A stretch of 64,000 bases of DNA from Mycobacterium sp. 4858. GTDB taxonomy: Bacteria; Actinomycetota; Actinomycetes; Mycobacteriales; Mycobacteriaceae. The notes below the pieces were generated by a model, which was not told the DNA's origin, searched no databases, and worked only from the letters and a program-made list of their open reading frames with translations. How positions within the stretch are numbered: the stretch's first letter is position 1; the number at the start of each line of letters is the position of its first letter. Where the stretch lies: positions 2,041,482 to 2,105,481 of the forward strand of contig NZ_LT968776.1 of NCBI RefSeq assembly GCF_900240975.1, given 5' to 3'. Made by a program: the position numbers and the translations under genes. Positions 34,748 to 42,531 of this stretch are shown piece after piece.

Positions 34748-36454
34748 GTGATGGCCGGATCGTCGCCGCCTCAGTGCCGCTATACCGCCGAACGGGACCC
34801 CCGCGCCGCCGACGGCTGGAGCCTCACCCGCCTGACACCCCCGAGCCGGCTGTTCGGTGCGAACGGCTTACGCACCGGGCCGGACGGCCGGATCTACATC
34901 GCCCAGGTGACCGGCAGCCAGATCAGCGCGCTCGACCCGGCGACCGGCCGGCTGGACGTCGTCAGCGCCAAGGGTGGCGAGATCGTCGCCCCCGACGACG
35001 TCGCGTTCGACCCGAACGGCAACCTGTTCGCCACCGAAGTCATGGACGGCCGGGTGAGCGTGCGTGATCCGGCGGGCCGCAGCCGGGTGCTGCGCGACGA
35101 CGTGCCGTCGGCCAACGGCATCACCTTTCACGGGCAGCGGCTCTTCATCGGCGAGTGCCGCGAGGGCGGCCGCCTGCTGGAGCTCGATCCGGCCGCCGGC
35201 GCGGCGCGGGTGCTGCTGGAGAACGCGCCGTCGCCCAACGCCATGGAGGTCGGACCGGACGGCATGCTCTACTTCCCGCTGATGGGCGCCAACGAGATCT
35301 GGCGTATCGACCCCGACGGCGGGGAGCCCGAACGCGTGGCCGGCGACCTCGGCGTCCCCGACGCGGTGAAGTTCGATTCCCGCGGGCGCATCGTGTCGAC
35401 CCAGGTGCACAGCGGGCAGGTGCTGCGCATCGATGCGCGCACCGGCGAACGGACCGTGCTGGCAACGTTGAATCCCGGCCTGGACAACCTCACTTTCGTC
35501 GGTGAGCGGGTGTTCGTCTCCAACTTCACCGGCGAGATCACCGAGATCCTCGGCGACGGCCAGACCCGAACGGTGTTGCCGGGCGGGCTGAATTGGCCGC
35601 TGGATCTGGCGGTGGGCGCCGACGGCAACCTCTACATCGCCGACGGGACGTACTTCTATGTGCTCCTCTCCGACGGCTCTCTGCGCACCGTCGGGATGAT
35701 GTTCACCCCCGGCTACCCGGGGTTCCTGCGCGGCCTGGCCGCCGTCGCCGACGGCGAGTTCGTCGTCACCACCTCCAACGGCCAGGTGGCACGCTACCGG
35801 CCGGGTGACAACGAAAGCGTCGTTCTCGCTGAAGGTTTCGACCAGCTCTACGGGGTCGCGGTCGCGCCGGGAGGGGCCGTGGTCGCGGCCGAACTCGGCG
35901 CGGGCCGCGTGCTGTCCATCGGCGCGGGCGCCGTCGAGGTGATGGCCACCGGGCTCAGCGAACCGGTCGGCGTGGCCATCGCCCCCGACGGGGCCTGCCT
36001 GGTGTCCGAGGCGGGCGCCGGGCGGGTCGTCCGACTCGGCGGGGCGGGCAACGCCGTGTGGGGCGGCCCGCCACCCCCCCCCGGCCTCCCGGGGGCGGCG
36101 CGGCCGCCCTCTGTCGTCCCCCCCCGGCCCACAGGGTTTGGTCGCCTCGGACCCGGCACCCGGGGCCCCCCGGCCCCCCAGGGCATCCTGGTGCGCGACG
36201 GGCAGCTCTATGTCGTCGACGCCGGCGCCAAGGAGTTGGTCGCCTTCGACCTGGACACCGGGGCCCGCCGGACCATCGCGTCGGGCCTGCCGGTGGGCGC
36301 CCCGCCCGGGGTGACGCCCAAGCCGCTGCGCGGCATGCCGCCCTTCTCCGGCCCGCAGGGTCCGTTCGCCGGCCTCGCCGCCGGGCCCGACGGCACGCTG
36401 TACGTCTCGGCGGACGGCGACGGGAGCGTGCTGGCCGTGCGACGGGAAGGTTGA
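34748..36454 (+). CDS. Beta-propeller protein, SMP-30/gluconolactonase or NHL-repeat type
   Basis: A 568-residue protein built of repeated blades with the pattern GPDGxxYxA: for example GPDGRIYIAQ, DPNGNLFATE, GPDGMLYFPL, GADGNLYIADG and GPDGTLYVSADG. Many relatives of this fold are metal-dependent lactonases, which would suit a pathway with a Baeyer-Villiger enzyme; a binding role is equally possible. GTG 34748 is supported by its leaderless promoter. Between about residues 435 and 480 the reading becomes a Pro/Gly-rich stretch (WGGPPPPPG...RPPSVVPPRP) with C9 and C8 runs at 36074-36082 and 36118-36125 that breaks the blade pattern and may be a sequence error or insertion. No signal peptide is seen. 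Confidence 0.75.
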   Translation: MMAGSSPPQCRYTAERDPRAADGWSLTRLTPPSRLFGANGLRTGPDGRIYIAQVTGSQISALDPATGRLDVVSAKGGEIVAPDDVAFDPNGNLFATEVMDGRVSVRDPAGRSRVLRDDVPSANGITFHGQRLFIGECREGGRLLELDPAAGAARVLLENAPSPNAMEVGPDGMLYFPLMGANEIWRIDPDGGEPERVAGDLGVPDAVKFDSRGRIVSTQVHSGQVLRIDARTGERTVLATLNPGLDNLTFVGERVFVSNFTGEITEILGDGQTRTVLPGGLNWPLDLAVGADGNLYIADGTYFYVLLSDGSLRTVGMMFTPGYPGFLRGLAAVADGEFVVTTSNGQVARYRPGDNESVVLAEGFDQLYGVAVAPGGAVVAAELGAGRVLSIGAGAVEVMATGLSEPVGVAIAPDGACLVSEAGAGRVVRLGGAGNAVWGGPPPPPGLPGAARPPSVVPPRPTGFGRLGPGTRGPPAPQGILVRDGQLYVVDAGAKELVAFDLDTGARRTIASGLPVGAPPGVTPKPLRGMPPFSGPQGPFAGLAAGPDGTLYVSADGDGSVLAVRREG

Positions 36455-36463
36455 GGGGAAAAG

Positions 36464-37210
36464 ATGCCGGAAGCCAGAGTCGTCGATCACCGGTACCTGC
36501 AGGTCGCCCGCACGTTGCGCAAGGAGATCGTGGAGGGCGTCTACCCGGTGGGCTCCCAACTGCCGACCGAACACGAACTCTGTGAGCGGTTTGCGGTCAG
36601 CCGGTACACCATTCGGGAGGCGCTGCGGCGCCTGCGTGAGGACAACCTGGTGTCGTCGCGCCCCCGGACCGGGACCCTCGTGGTGCCGCGGCCGTCGTCG
36701 GACTCCTACGTCCAGCACGTCATGTCGATCAACGACCTGCTGGCGTTCGCGACGGACACCCGGTTCGCCATCGAGTCGGTCGCCATGGTCACCGTCGACG
36801 ACGACCTGGCCACCCGCACCGGGTTGGCGGCCGGCGAGCAATGGTTGACCGTGCGCGGTTTCCGGCGCGCCGCCGAAGCGGCCGCGGGGGCGGCGCTGTG
36901 CCGCACCGAGTACTACATCAACCGCGCGTTCGCGGGGGTCGGCCGGTTGTTGCAACGCCACGAGGGCCCCATCTTCCCGCTGATCGAGGACCTGTTCGGG
37001 CTGAGCATCGTCGAGGTTCAGCAGGAGATCGCCGCGGTGCTCATCCCCCCCGACCTGGCCGCCGGTCTCGAGATCGATTCGGGCGCACCGGCATTGCAGG
37101 TGCGGCGGACCTACACGGCGTCCGACGGGCGGGTCGCCCAGGTCACCATCAACACCCATCCCGCGTCGCGCTTCCGGCACTCGATGACGATGCGCCGGGT
37201 TCGTGGCTAA
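36464..37210 (+). CDS. GntR-family regulator, HutC/UTRA subfamily
   Basis: A 248-residue regulator with an N-terminal winged helix (about 10-75: VEGVYPVGSQLPTEHELCERFAVSRYTIREALRRL...SSRPRTGTLV) and a C-terminal UTRA effector domain (about 95-240, with FRRAAEAAAGAALCRTEYYIN). Such repressors release DNA when a pathway metabolite binds. GAGGGG lies before the ATG, nine bases after the propeller gene's stop. The most likely targets are the two TTGTC-GGAC palindromes in the divergent promoter region about 1.8 kb upstream. Confidence 0.9.
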   Translation: MPEARVVDHRYLQVARTLRKEIVEGVYPVGSQLPTEHELCERFAVSRYTIREALRRLREDNLVSSRPRTGTLVVPRPSSDSYVQHVMSINDLLAFATDTRFAIESVAMVTVDDDLATRTGLAAGEQWLTVRGFRRAAEAAAGAALCRTEYYINRAFAGVGRLLQRHEGPIFPLIEDLFGLSIVEVQQEIAAVLIPPDLAAGLEIDSGAPALQVRRTYTASDGRVAQVTINTHPASRFRHSMTMRRVRG

Positions 37211-37219
37211 GCTGCCGCA
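37208..37219 (+). promoter_or_regulatory. -10 region for leaderless acyl-CoA ligase transcript
   Basis: TAAGCT (37208-37213), whose first three bases are the GntR stop codon, lies six bases before ATG 37220. This would give the ligase-SDR pair its own promoter. Confidence 0.45.
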
Positions 37220-38818
37220 ATGGCCACCAGCCGGAAGCTGATCGGCGGGCGGTGGGTTCGGTGGGACGACGAACGCGCCGCCGAGGCCTACGCGCGCGGC
37301 TGGGGGGTCCGCACCACGCTGGCCGACGCGCTGCGTGAGGCCGCCGAGCGCACGCCGCGCCGGGTGGCGCTGGTCGACGGTGATCGGCGGCTGGACTGTC
37401 TGACCCTGTACCGGCAGGCGACGACGCTGGCGCACGCGCTGCACGCCCGCATCCCCCCGGGCAGCGTGGTGTCCTTCATGCTGCCCAACTGGCACGAGGC
37501 CGCGCTGATCTACCTGGCCACCACGTTGGCGGGGATGGTGGCCAACCCCATCCTGCCGTCCATGCGGGACCGCGAACTCCGGTTCGTCCTGGAGGACGCC
37601 GACAGCCGAATGATCTTCGCGCCGGCCCGGTTCGGCCGCCACGACTATGCCGCGATGCTGGGCCGGGTGACCGAGCAGCTGGAGTCCCCGCCCGAGGTCG
37701 TGATCGTGCGCGGGGACGCCGACGCGGGGTTCGTGCCCTTCGACTCGCTGCTCGAAGAACGCGCCCCGGTCGGGGCGCTCCCCGCGCTCAATCCCGATGC
37801 CGTACGCATGATCCTGTACACGTCGGGCACCACCGGACGCCCGAAAGGCGTTCTGCACAGCCATAACTCGATCCACGCCCTGATCCGCCAGCTCGGTGAG
37901 CACTGGCTGGTCGAACCCGGCGACACGTTCCTGGTCGCGTCGCCCATCGCGCACATCGGCGGTTCCATCTATGCCTTCGAATGCCCGCTGCTGCTGGGCG
38001 CCACCGCGGTCCTGATGGAGCGGTGGGACGGCGACGACGCGGTGGCGCTCATGCAAGCCGAGCGGTGCACACACATGGCCGGGGCGACCCCGTTCCTCGA
38101 GCACATCCTGGCCGCCGCGGAGCGCGCCGGCACCCGCCTGCCGGACCTGAAGGTGTTCATCTGCGGAGGGGCGTCGGTGCCGCCCGCGCTGATCCGCCGG
38201 GCCGCAGCCTATTTCGAGTCGGCCATCGTCACCCGGGTCTACGGCTCGACGGAGGTCCCCGTCACGACGGTCGGGTCGCTGCGGGACCCCGAGCGCGCCG
38301 CCGACACCGACGGGCGCGTCGGCCTGGCGGAGGTGAAGCTGGTCGGCGGCGAGATCCACGCGCGCGGGCCGCAGATGCTGACCGGCTACCAGCATCCCGA
38401 AGACGAGGCCGACGCCTTCGACGACGACGGCTACTTCCGCACCGGGGACCTGGCGCGCCGGCTCGACGGTGACTATCTCGTCGTCACCGGCCGGGCCAAG
38501 GACATCATCATCCGCAACGGCGAGAACATCTCGCCGAAGGAGGTCGAGGACGTCCTCGCCGGCCACCCCGGCATCGCCGAAATCGCCGTCGTCGGGCTGC
38601 CCGACGCGCGGACCGGGGAACGCGCCTGCGCCGTCGTGGTCCCCGCGGGCGGGCCCGACCTCGACGTGGCCGGCCTGCGCAGCTTCCTCGAAGACTCGGG
38701 CGTGGCGCGGTTCAAAGCGCCCGAGCAGCTTGAACTTTGGGACGTGCTACCCAAGAACGACGCGGGAAAGATATTGAAGCACCGGATCAAGGCGGCGCTG
38801 ATGAAGGCGGAACAGTGA
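37220..38818 (+). CDS. Acyl-CoA synthetase (ANL family) of the catabolic island
   Basis: A 532-residue adenylate-forming ligase. It has the P-loop-like MILYTSGTTGRPKGVLHSH, VYGSTEVPVTTVG as the A5 region, the YFRTGDLARR motif, the hinge GRAKDIIIRNGENISPKEVE and the C-terminal Lys in NDAGKILKHR. Its best resemblance is to medium-chain or cyclohexanecarboxylate-type CoA ligases. It probably activates the acid released on ring opening (context inference). No ribosome site precedes the ATG, in keeping with the leaderless hexamer. The SDR gene starts one base after its stop. Confidence 0.9.
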   Translation: MATSRKLIGGRWVRWDDERAAEAYARGWGVRTTLADALREAAERTPRRVALVDGDRRLDCLTLYRQATTLAHALHARIPPGSVVSFMLPNWHEAALIYLATTLAGMVANPILPSMRDRELRFVLEDADSRMIFAPARFGRHDYAAMLGRVTEQLESPPEVVIVRGDADAGFVPFDSLLEERAPVGALPALNPDAVRMILYTSGTTGRPKGVLHSHNSIHALIRQLGEHWLVEPGDTFLVASPIAHIGGSIYAFECPLLLGATAVLMERWDGDDAVALMQAERCTHMAGATPFLEHILAAAERAGTRLPDLKVFICGGASVPPALIRRAAAYFESAIVTRVYGSTEVPVTTVGSLRDPERAADTDGRVGLAEVKLVGGEIHARGPQMLTGYQHPEDEADAFDDDGYFRTGDLARRLDGDYLVVTGRAKDIIIRNGENISPKEVEDVLAGHPGIAEIAVVGLPDARTGERACAVVVPAGGPDLDVAGLRSFLEDSGVARFKAPEQLELWDVLPKNDAGKILKHRIKAALMKAEQ

Positions 38819-38819
38819 C

Positions 38820-39593
38820 ATGCAGGTAGCGGTGGTGACGGGGGCGAGCGGGGGGATCGGCTTCGGCTGCGCGGTGAAGCTCGCCGAGGCGGGCATGGCG
38901 ATCCTGGCGACCGGACGAAACGACGAGCGACTCGCCGAGCTGGCGCAACACATCGGCGATCCCGACCGGGTGGCCACGGTGGCCGTCGATCTCACCGACG
39001 ACGATGCCCCGCAGCGGATCACCGATGCCGCGGTGGACAAGTGGGGACGCATCGACATTTTGGTCAACATCGCCGGCATCGGCAGCCCCCGGCCGGTTCA
39101 CGAGACGGACGACGAATCGCTGGACCACTTCCTGGGTTTGATGCTGCGGGCCCCGTTCCGCCTGATTCGCCAGGTGCTGCCGCACATGCCGCCCGGGTCG
39201 GCGATCATCAACGTCACGTCGACCTTCGCCGTGGTCGGTGGTCTGCGCGGCGGCGCGTACTCGGCCGCCAAGGGCGGCCTCACCGCGCTGACCACCCACA
39301 TCGCCTGCCAATACGGGGCGCAGGGCATCCGCTGTAATGCGGTGGCCCCCGGAGTGATTCAGACGCCGATGACAGAAGAGCGCCTGCACGACGAGCGGTT
39401 CCGGCGCATCAACACCGAGATGACGCCGCATCAGCGGCTGGGCACGGTCGACGACGTGGCGAGCACCATCGCGTTCCTGTGCTCGCCCGGCGGCGCCTTC
39501 ATCAACGGCCAGACGATCGTGGTCGACGGCGGGTGGAGTTCGACGAAGTATCTGTCGGAGACGGCGTTGACGTCGGAGTGGAAGCCTCGCTGA
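38820..39593 (+). CDS. Short-chain dehydrogenase/reductase
   Basis: A 257-residue classical SDR: VVTGASGGIGFG cofactor motif, VNIAGIGSPRP, catalytic Ser/Thr in INVTSTFAVVGG, Tyr/Lys in YSAAKGGLTAL and the C-terminal NGQTIVVDGGW. It starts one base after the ligase stop and is therefore translated with it. In the island it may oxidise a hydroxy intermediate, possibly the initial alcohol or a 3-hydroxyacyl compound; the sequence does not separate these. Its TGA directly abuts the stop of the convergent START-like gene, the junction reading TGATCA. Confidence 0.88.
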   Translation: MQVAVVTGASGGIGFGCAVKLAEAGMAILATGRNDERLAELAQHIGDPDRVATVAVDLTDDDAPQRITDAAVDKWGRIDILVNIAGIGSPRPVHETDDESLDHFLGLMLRAPFRLIRQVLPHMPPGSAIINVTSTFAVVGGLRGGAYSAAKGGLTALTTHIACQYGAQGIRCNAVAPGVIQTPMTEERLHDERFRRINTEMTPHQRLGTVDDVASTIAFLCSPGGAFINGQTIVVDGGWSSTKYLSETALTSEWKPR

Positions 39594-40055
39594 TCATTCG
39601 GTCTCGAAATGGCGGCGGATGCCGGCCAGCATCGCGACGTGCGCCTTGACGGCTTCGCGCGCCGTGAACGGCGCCAGCGGCCGCGGCGCGGCGATCCGGA
39701 TGCGTTCGGTCATCCGCGTGCCCGCCGCGATCGGCTCGAAGCTGACCGTGCCGCGCAGGTGTACCCCCGGCGACTGGTCGGCCTCGGTCAACACGTCACC
39801 GGCCGCGGGCACCCGCAACGTGGCCCGGTAGGTGTTGGTGATGGTGAACGGGCCCAACGGGATCCGGTCGCGCACCCGGTAGCTGTGGACGACGCCCTCC
39901 GCGGTCTCGCTGCGCGACAGCGTGCGCACGGACACGATCAGCGGGTGGACGATCTTGATGTTGTCCAGGTCCACGTAGAAGTCGCGGACCTCGCCGGGGG
40001 GCGCGGGCACGTCCTGAGTCAGCGTGTGCTCGGAGTGCGCGAGCCACCAGCTCAT
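39594..40055 (-). CDS. SRPBCC (START-like) domain protein
   Basis: A 153-residue helix-grip protein of the polyketide cyclase/SRPBCC superfamily: APPGEVRDFYVDLDNIKIVHPLIVSVRTL opens the fold and the TRMTERIRI strand and a long C-terminal helix close it. Such proteins bind hydrophobic ligands; no catalytic residues are evident. The ATG overlaps the rhomboid stop codon (ATGA), so it is co-translated with the protease gene, though no functional link is known. Confidence 0.8.
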   Translation of the reverse strand: MSWWLAHSEHTLTQDVPAPPGEVRDFYVDLDNIKIVHPLIVSVRTLSRSETAEGVVHSYRVRDRIPLGPFTITNTYRATLRVPAAGDVLTEADQSPGVHLRGTVSFEPIAAGTRMTERIRIAAPRPLAPFTAREAVKAHVAMLAGIRRHFETE

Positions 40056-40918
40056 GCGGAGAACTCCGCGAGCAGCTGCGCGGTGCGCCACCAGACCAGT
40101 ACGGCGAACGCCCCCAGCGCCAGCAGGGACACCGCCGCCTGGACCGCGTTGCGGAGCTCCTTCGGCGGATACACGTAGGCGGCCGCGACCAGCCCACCGG
40201 TGACCAGCCCGCCCACATGCGCCTGCCAGCTGATGCGTTGCGAACTGATCAGCGGGACAAGGAAAGTGAAGACGAGGTTGAGCCCGATGACCACCACCAC
40301 CCAGCGGACGTCGACGGCCAGCCGCTTGCCCACCACGAAGGTGGCGCCGAACAGGCCGAAGATCGCCCCCGAGGCGCCCGCCGTCGCGGTGTCGAGCGGC
40401 GAGACCAGGTAGACCAGCACCGAGCCACCCAACCCGCTCAGCGCGTACAGCGCACCGAAACGCAGTCGGCCCAGCCACATTTCGAGCGGCGGTCCCACCA
40501 CGTACAGCGCCCACATGTTGAACAGCAGATGCGTCGCCCCGTAGTGCAGGAACGCCGACGTCGCCAGGCGGTAGAACTGGCCGTCGGCGACCGCCGGCGG
40601 CCACAGCGCCAGCTGCTTCTCGAGATTCCCCGACGCCATCTGCAGCACGAACACGACCACGTTGACGGCGATCAGCGCGTAGGTGAGCACCGGCGTCGCC
40701 GACCGCTGCCGCCCGCCCAAGCGGGTCCGCGGTTGCCGGATGGTTCGGGCGCCCGCCCGGACGCACTCCACGCACTGGTGCCCGACCGCGGCGCTGCGCA
40801 TGCAGTCGCCGCAGATGTAGCGCTCACAACGGTTGCAGCGGACGTACGTCGGCCGGCCGGGATGCCGATAGCAACTCGGGGCGGCGGGCGGCGAATCCGG
40901 TGGGCTGGGTGCGCTCAT
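40052..40918 (-). CDS. Rhomboid-family intramembrane serine protease with N-terminal zinc finger (Rv0110-like)
   Basis: A 288-residue membrane protease. Residues 16-52 hold a Cys/His-rich, B-box-like zinc finger (CYRH, CNRC, CGDC, HQCVEC), followed by six to seven transmembrane helices. The rhomboid catalytic dyad is visible as Ser-183 in TAGASGAIFGL and His-234 in WQAHVGG. It cleaves within membrane segments of unknown partners. ATG 40918 is taken; longer readings start in unconserved sequence. It corresponds to Rv0110, which in M. tuberculosis lies next to Rv0111; here the 13-kb catabolic island separates them. Confidence 0.92.
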   Translation of the reverse strand: MSAPSPPDSPPAAPSCYRHPGRPTYVRCNRCERYICGDCMRSAAVGHQCVECVRAGARTIRQPRTRLGGRQRSATPVLTYALIAVNVVVFVLQMASGNLEKQLALWPPAVADGQFYRLATSAFLHYGATHLLFNMWALYVVGPPLEMWLGRLRFGALYALSGLGGSVLVYLVSPLDTATAGASGAIFGLFGATFVVGKRLAVDVRWVVVVIGLNLVFTFLVPLISSQRISWQAHVGGLVTGGLVAAAYVYPPKELRNAVQAAVSLLALGAFAVLVWWRTAQLLAEFSA

Positions 40919-41016
40919 CGCCCTATTCTCGCCCGCACCGCCCGGCCGGGCGGACGGCTTGAGCAAACCTGTTTTCCGGCCCACCGGTCGCCTACTGTGG
41001 TGTGCGTGGAGCCGAC

Positions 41017-41379
41017 GTGAGCGAACCGGGAGTGGTCGAGCGCTACCTGGACTGCCTGGCCGCGCACGACTGGGACGGTCTTGCCGCGACGATCTCCGAC
41101 GAAGGCCTGCTGCGCGAGGGCCCGTTCTGCGATGTCGTCGAGGGCAAGCAGCACTACGTCGCCTATCTGCGCAAGGTGCTCACCAACCTGGACGGGCATC
41201 GGCTGGAGGTGCAGCGGGTTTCGCACGTGAACTCCCGGCTGTCCTACGTCGAGCTGACCGAGGCGTTCGAAATGGACGGGGTCACCAAGCGGTGGCCGGA
41301 ATGCATCCTGTTCGAGCAAAGCGACGACGGGCGGATCCGTCACGTCAGCGTGTTCTTCAAGCAGCCCGCGACGCGGTGA
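41017..41379 (+). CDS. SnoaL-like / NTF2-fold protein
   Basis: A 120-residue protein of the NTF2-like superfamily (VVERYLDCLAAHDWDGLAATISDEGLLREGPF...VEGKQHYVAYLRKVL), a fold used by many small cyclases, isomerases and binding proteins. GTG 41017 follows GGAG by five bases; TACTGT at 40993-40998 would start transcription about a dozen bases upstream. GTG 41002 is an alternative adding five residues. It is divergent from the rhomboid gene. Function unknown. Confidence 0.72.
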   Translation: MSEPGVVERYLDCLAAHDWDGLAATISDEGLLREGPFCDVVEGKQHYVAYLRKVLTNLDGHRLEVQRVSHVNSRLSYVELTEAFEMDGVTKRWPECILFEQSDDGRIRHVSVFFKQPATR

Positions 41380-41424
41380 GCCCGGGTGATCGCGAAAACT
41401 ATTCCCTCGCCCACGGGATTGACC

Positions 41425-41437
41425 TACCGTGTGATGG
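41425..41437 (+). promoter_or_regulatory. -10 region for the 74-residue ORF
   Basis: TACCGT (41425-41430) lies seven bases before GTG 41438, compatible with a leaderless transcript. Confidence 0.4.
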
Positions 41438-41662
41438 GTGGAATCAAACGGAACCCCGGAATTGGTGCCCGTCGAAACATTGCACTCGGGTGATCCCATC
41501 ACGGATTGCGGCCAGCGGTACATAGTCCTCGAGTCCAAGACCGTCGGCGACGGCTGCGTGGTCCTCGAACTCGAGTCCCGGGTGGACCACCACCTGCAGG
41601 TCATCGAGAAGTCGTTCCCGGCGGGCTACCACGTCAACAGGGCGAACCACCGAATTTTATAG
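41438..41662 (+). CDS. Conserved-looking 74-residue protein of unknown function
   Basis: A small acidic-to-neutral protein starting MESNGTPELVPVETLHSGDPI and ending YHVNRANHRIL; it has no signal, membrane helix or recognisable motif. The pattern of alternating hydrophobic residues (YIVLESKTVGDGCVVLELESR) suggests a small beta-barrel or SH3-like fold, which is a guess. Support for a real gene is the leaderless-type promoter and the strong hairpin just after its stop. I do not recognise the family. Confidence 0.6.
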   Translation: MESNGTPELVPVETLHSGDPITDCGQRYIVLESKTVGDGCVVLELESRVDHHLQVIEKSFPAGYHVNRANHRIL

Positions 41663-41685
41663 CCCCAATTCACTCTGCCGAATAG

Positions 41686-41717
41686 TGCGCGCGTAGCCGT
41701 TGGACGGCTACCGCGCA
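41686..41717. terminator. Hairpin between convergent genes, candidate bidirectional terminator
   Basis: TGCGCGCGTAGCCG (41686-41699) pairs with CGGCTACCGCGCA (41705-41717) with one bulged base and a 5-base loop, flanked by a weaker GAAT/ATTC pair. There is no long T run on either side, so it is a GC-rich mycobacterial-style terminator between the 74-residue gene and the DUF899 gene. Confidence 0.6.
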
Positions 41718-41761
41718 TTCGTGTTATTCGGGTCGAAGACACCAAATGCGATCGGCCCGAT

Positions 41762-42499
41762 TCAGCCGTTGCGCTCCGGGCGCGGGTCGTTCGGGTCGTC
41801 GGGATCCGGTTCGCCGAACCACCGCGACGGCGTGCGCTCGCCGTAGGCGTCGTGCCAGTCCCACCACTCGTACGGCGGGGTTTGCGGATAACCGTCCGGC
41901 GAGTCCTCCCAGCTCTCCTGGCGCCCGAGTGCGGTCATGTCGAGGTAACTCCAGGTGTTGCCCAGCGCCTCGTCGCCGCGGTTGTTGATGAAGTACGTCC
42001 GGTACACGCGGTCGCCGTCCCGGATGAACGCGTTGGTGCCGTGCCACTGGTCCACGCCGAAGTCGGCATCGAAGTCGTCGGTGATCGTGTACCAGGGCAT
42101 CTGCCAACCCATTCGCGCCTTCAGCCGCGCGATGTCGGGTTGTGCCGCGCGCGAGGCGAAGACCAGGGTGGTGTCGCGGGCGTTCAGGTGGGCGAGGTGG
42201 CCCACGTGGTCGGCGATCATCGAGCAGCCGCGGCACGCATGGTCCGGCCAGCCGTCCACGCCCGGCTCGAAGAAGGCGCGGTACACGATGAGCTGCCGCC
42301 GGCGGGCGAACAGCTCCAGCAGGTTTGCCCTGCCCCCGGGCCCCTCGAACGCGTATTCCTTCTCGACGGCCAGCCACGGCATCCGGCGGCGCGCCGCCCC
42401 CAGGGCGTCGCGGGCGCGCATCACTTCCTTCTCTTTGGCCAGCAGCCGTTCACGCGCGGCCGCCCAGTCGCGGGCGGACACGATGGGGGGTGTGTTCAT
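41762..42499 (-). CDS. DUF899 thioredoxin-like protein
   Basis: A 245-residue DUF899 protein. Conserved features are the N-terminal SARDWAAARERLLAKEKE, the CxxC-like CRGCSM (Cys-89, Cys-92) after FFEPGVDGWPDHA, MIADHVGHLAHLNARDTTLVFASRA and the C-terminal WWDWHDAYG. The family has a thioredoxin-like fold and no settled function; a redox role is likely. AAGGAGG lies before ATG 42499. It starts 32 bases after the SDR gene and probably forms an operon with it, divergent from an ECF sigma gene. Confidence 0.85.
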   Translation of the reverse strand: MNTPPIVSARDWAAARERLLAKEKEVMRARDALGAARRRMPWLAVEKEYAFEGPGGRANLLELFARRRQLIVYRAFFEPGVDGWPDHACRGCSMIADHVGHLAHLNARDTTLVFASRAAQPDIARLKARMGWQMPWYTITDDFDADFGVDQWHGTNAFIRDGDRVYRTYFINNRGDEALGNTWSYLDMTALGRQESWEDSPDGYPQTPPYEWWDWHDAYGERTPSRWFGEPDPDDPNDPRPERNG

Positions 42500-42531
42500 T
42501 GTCGTTGTCCTCCTTGTGGTTTCGAGTGACA

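Noticed and set aside
34868..38566. A 1232-codon minus-strand frame across the propeller, GntR and ligase genes
   Set aside because: It spans three well-supported plus-strand genes, has low-complexity composition and no motifs.
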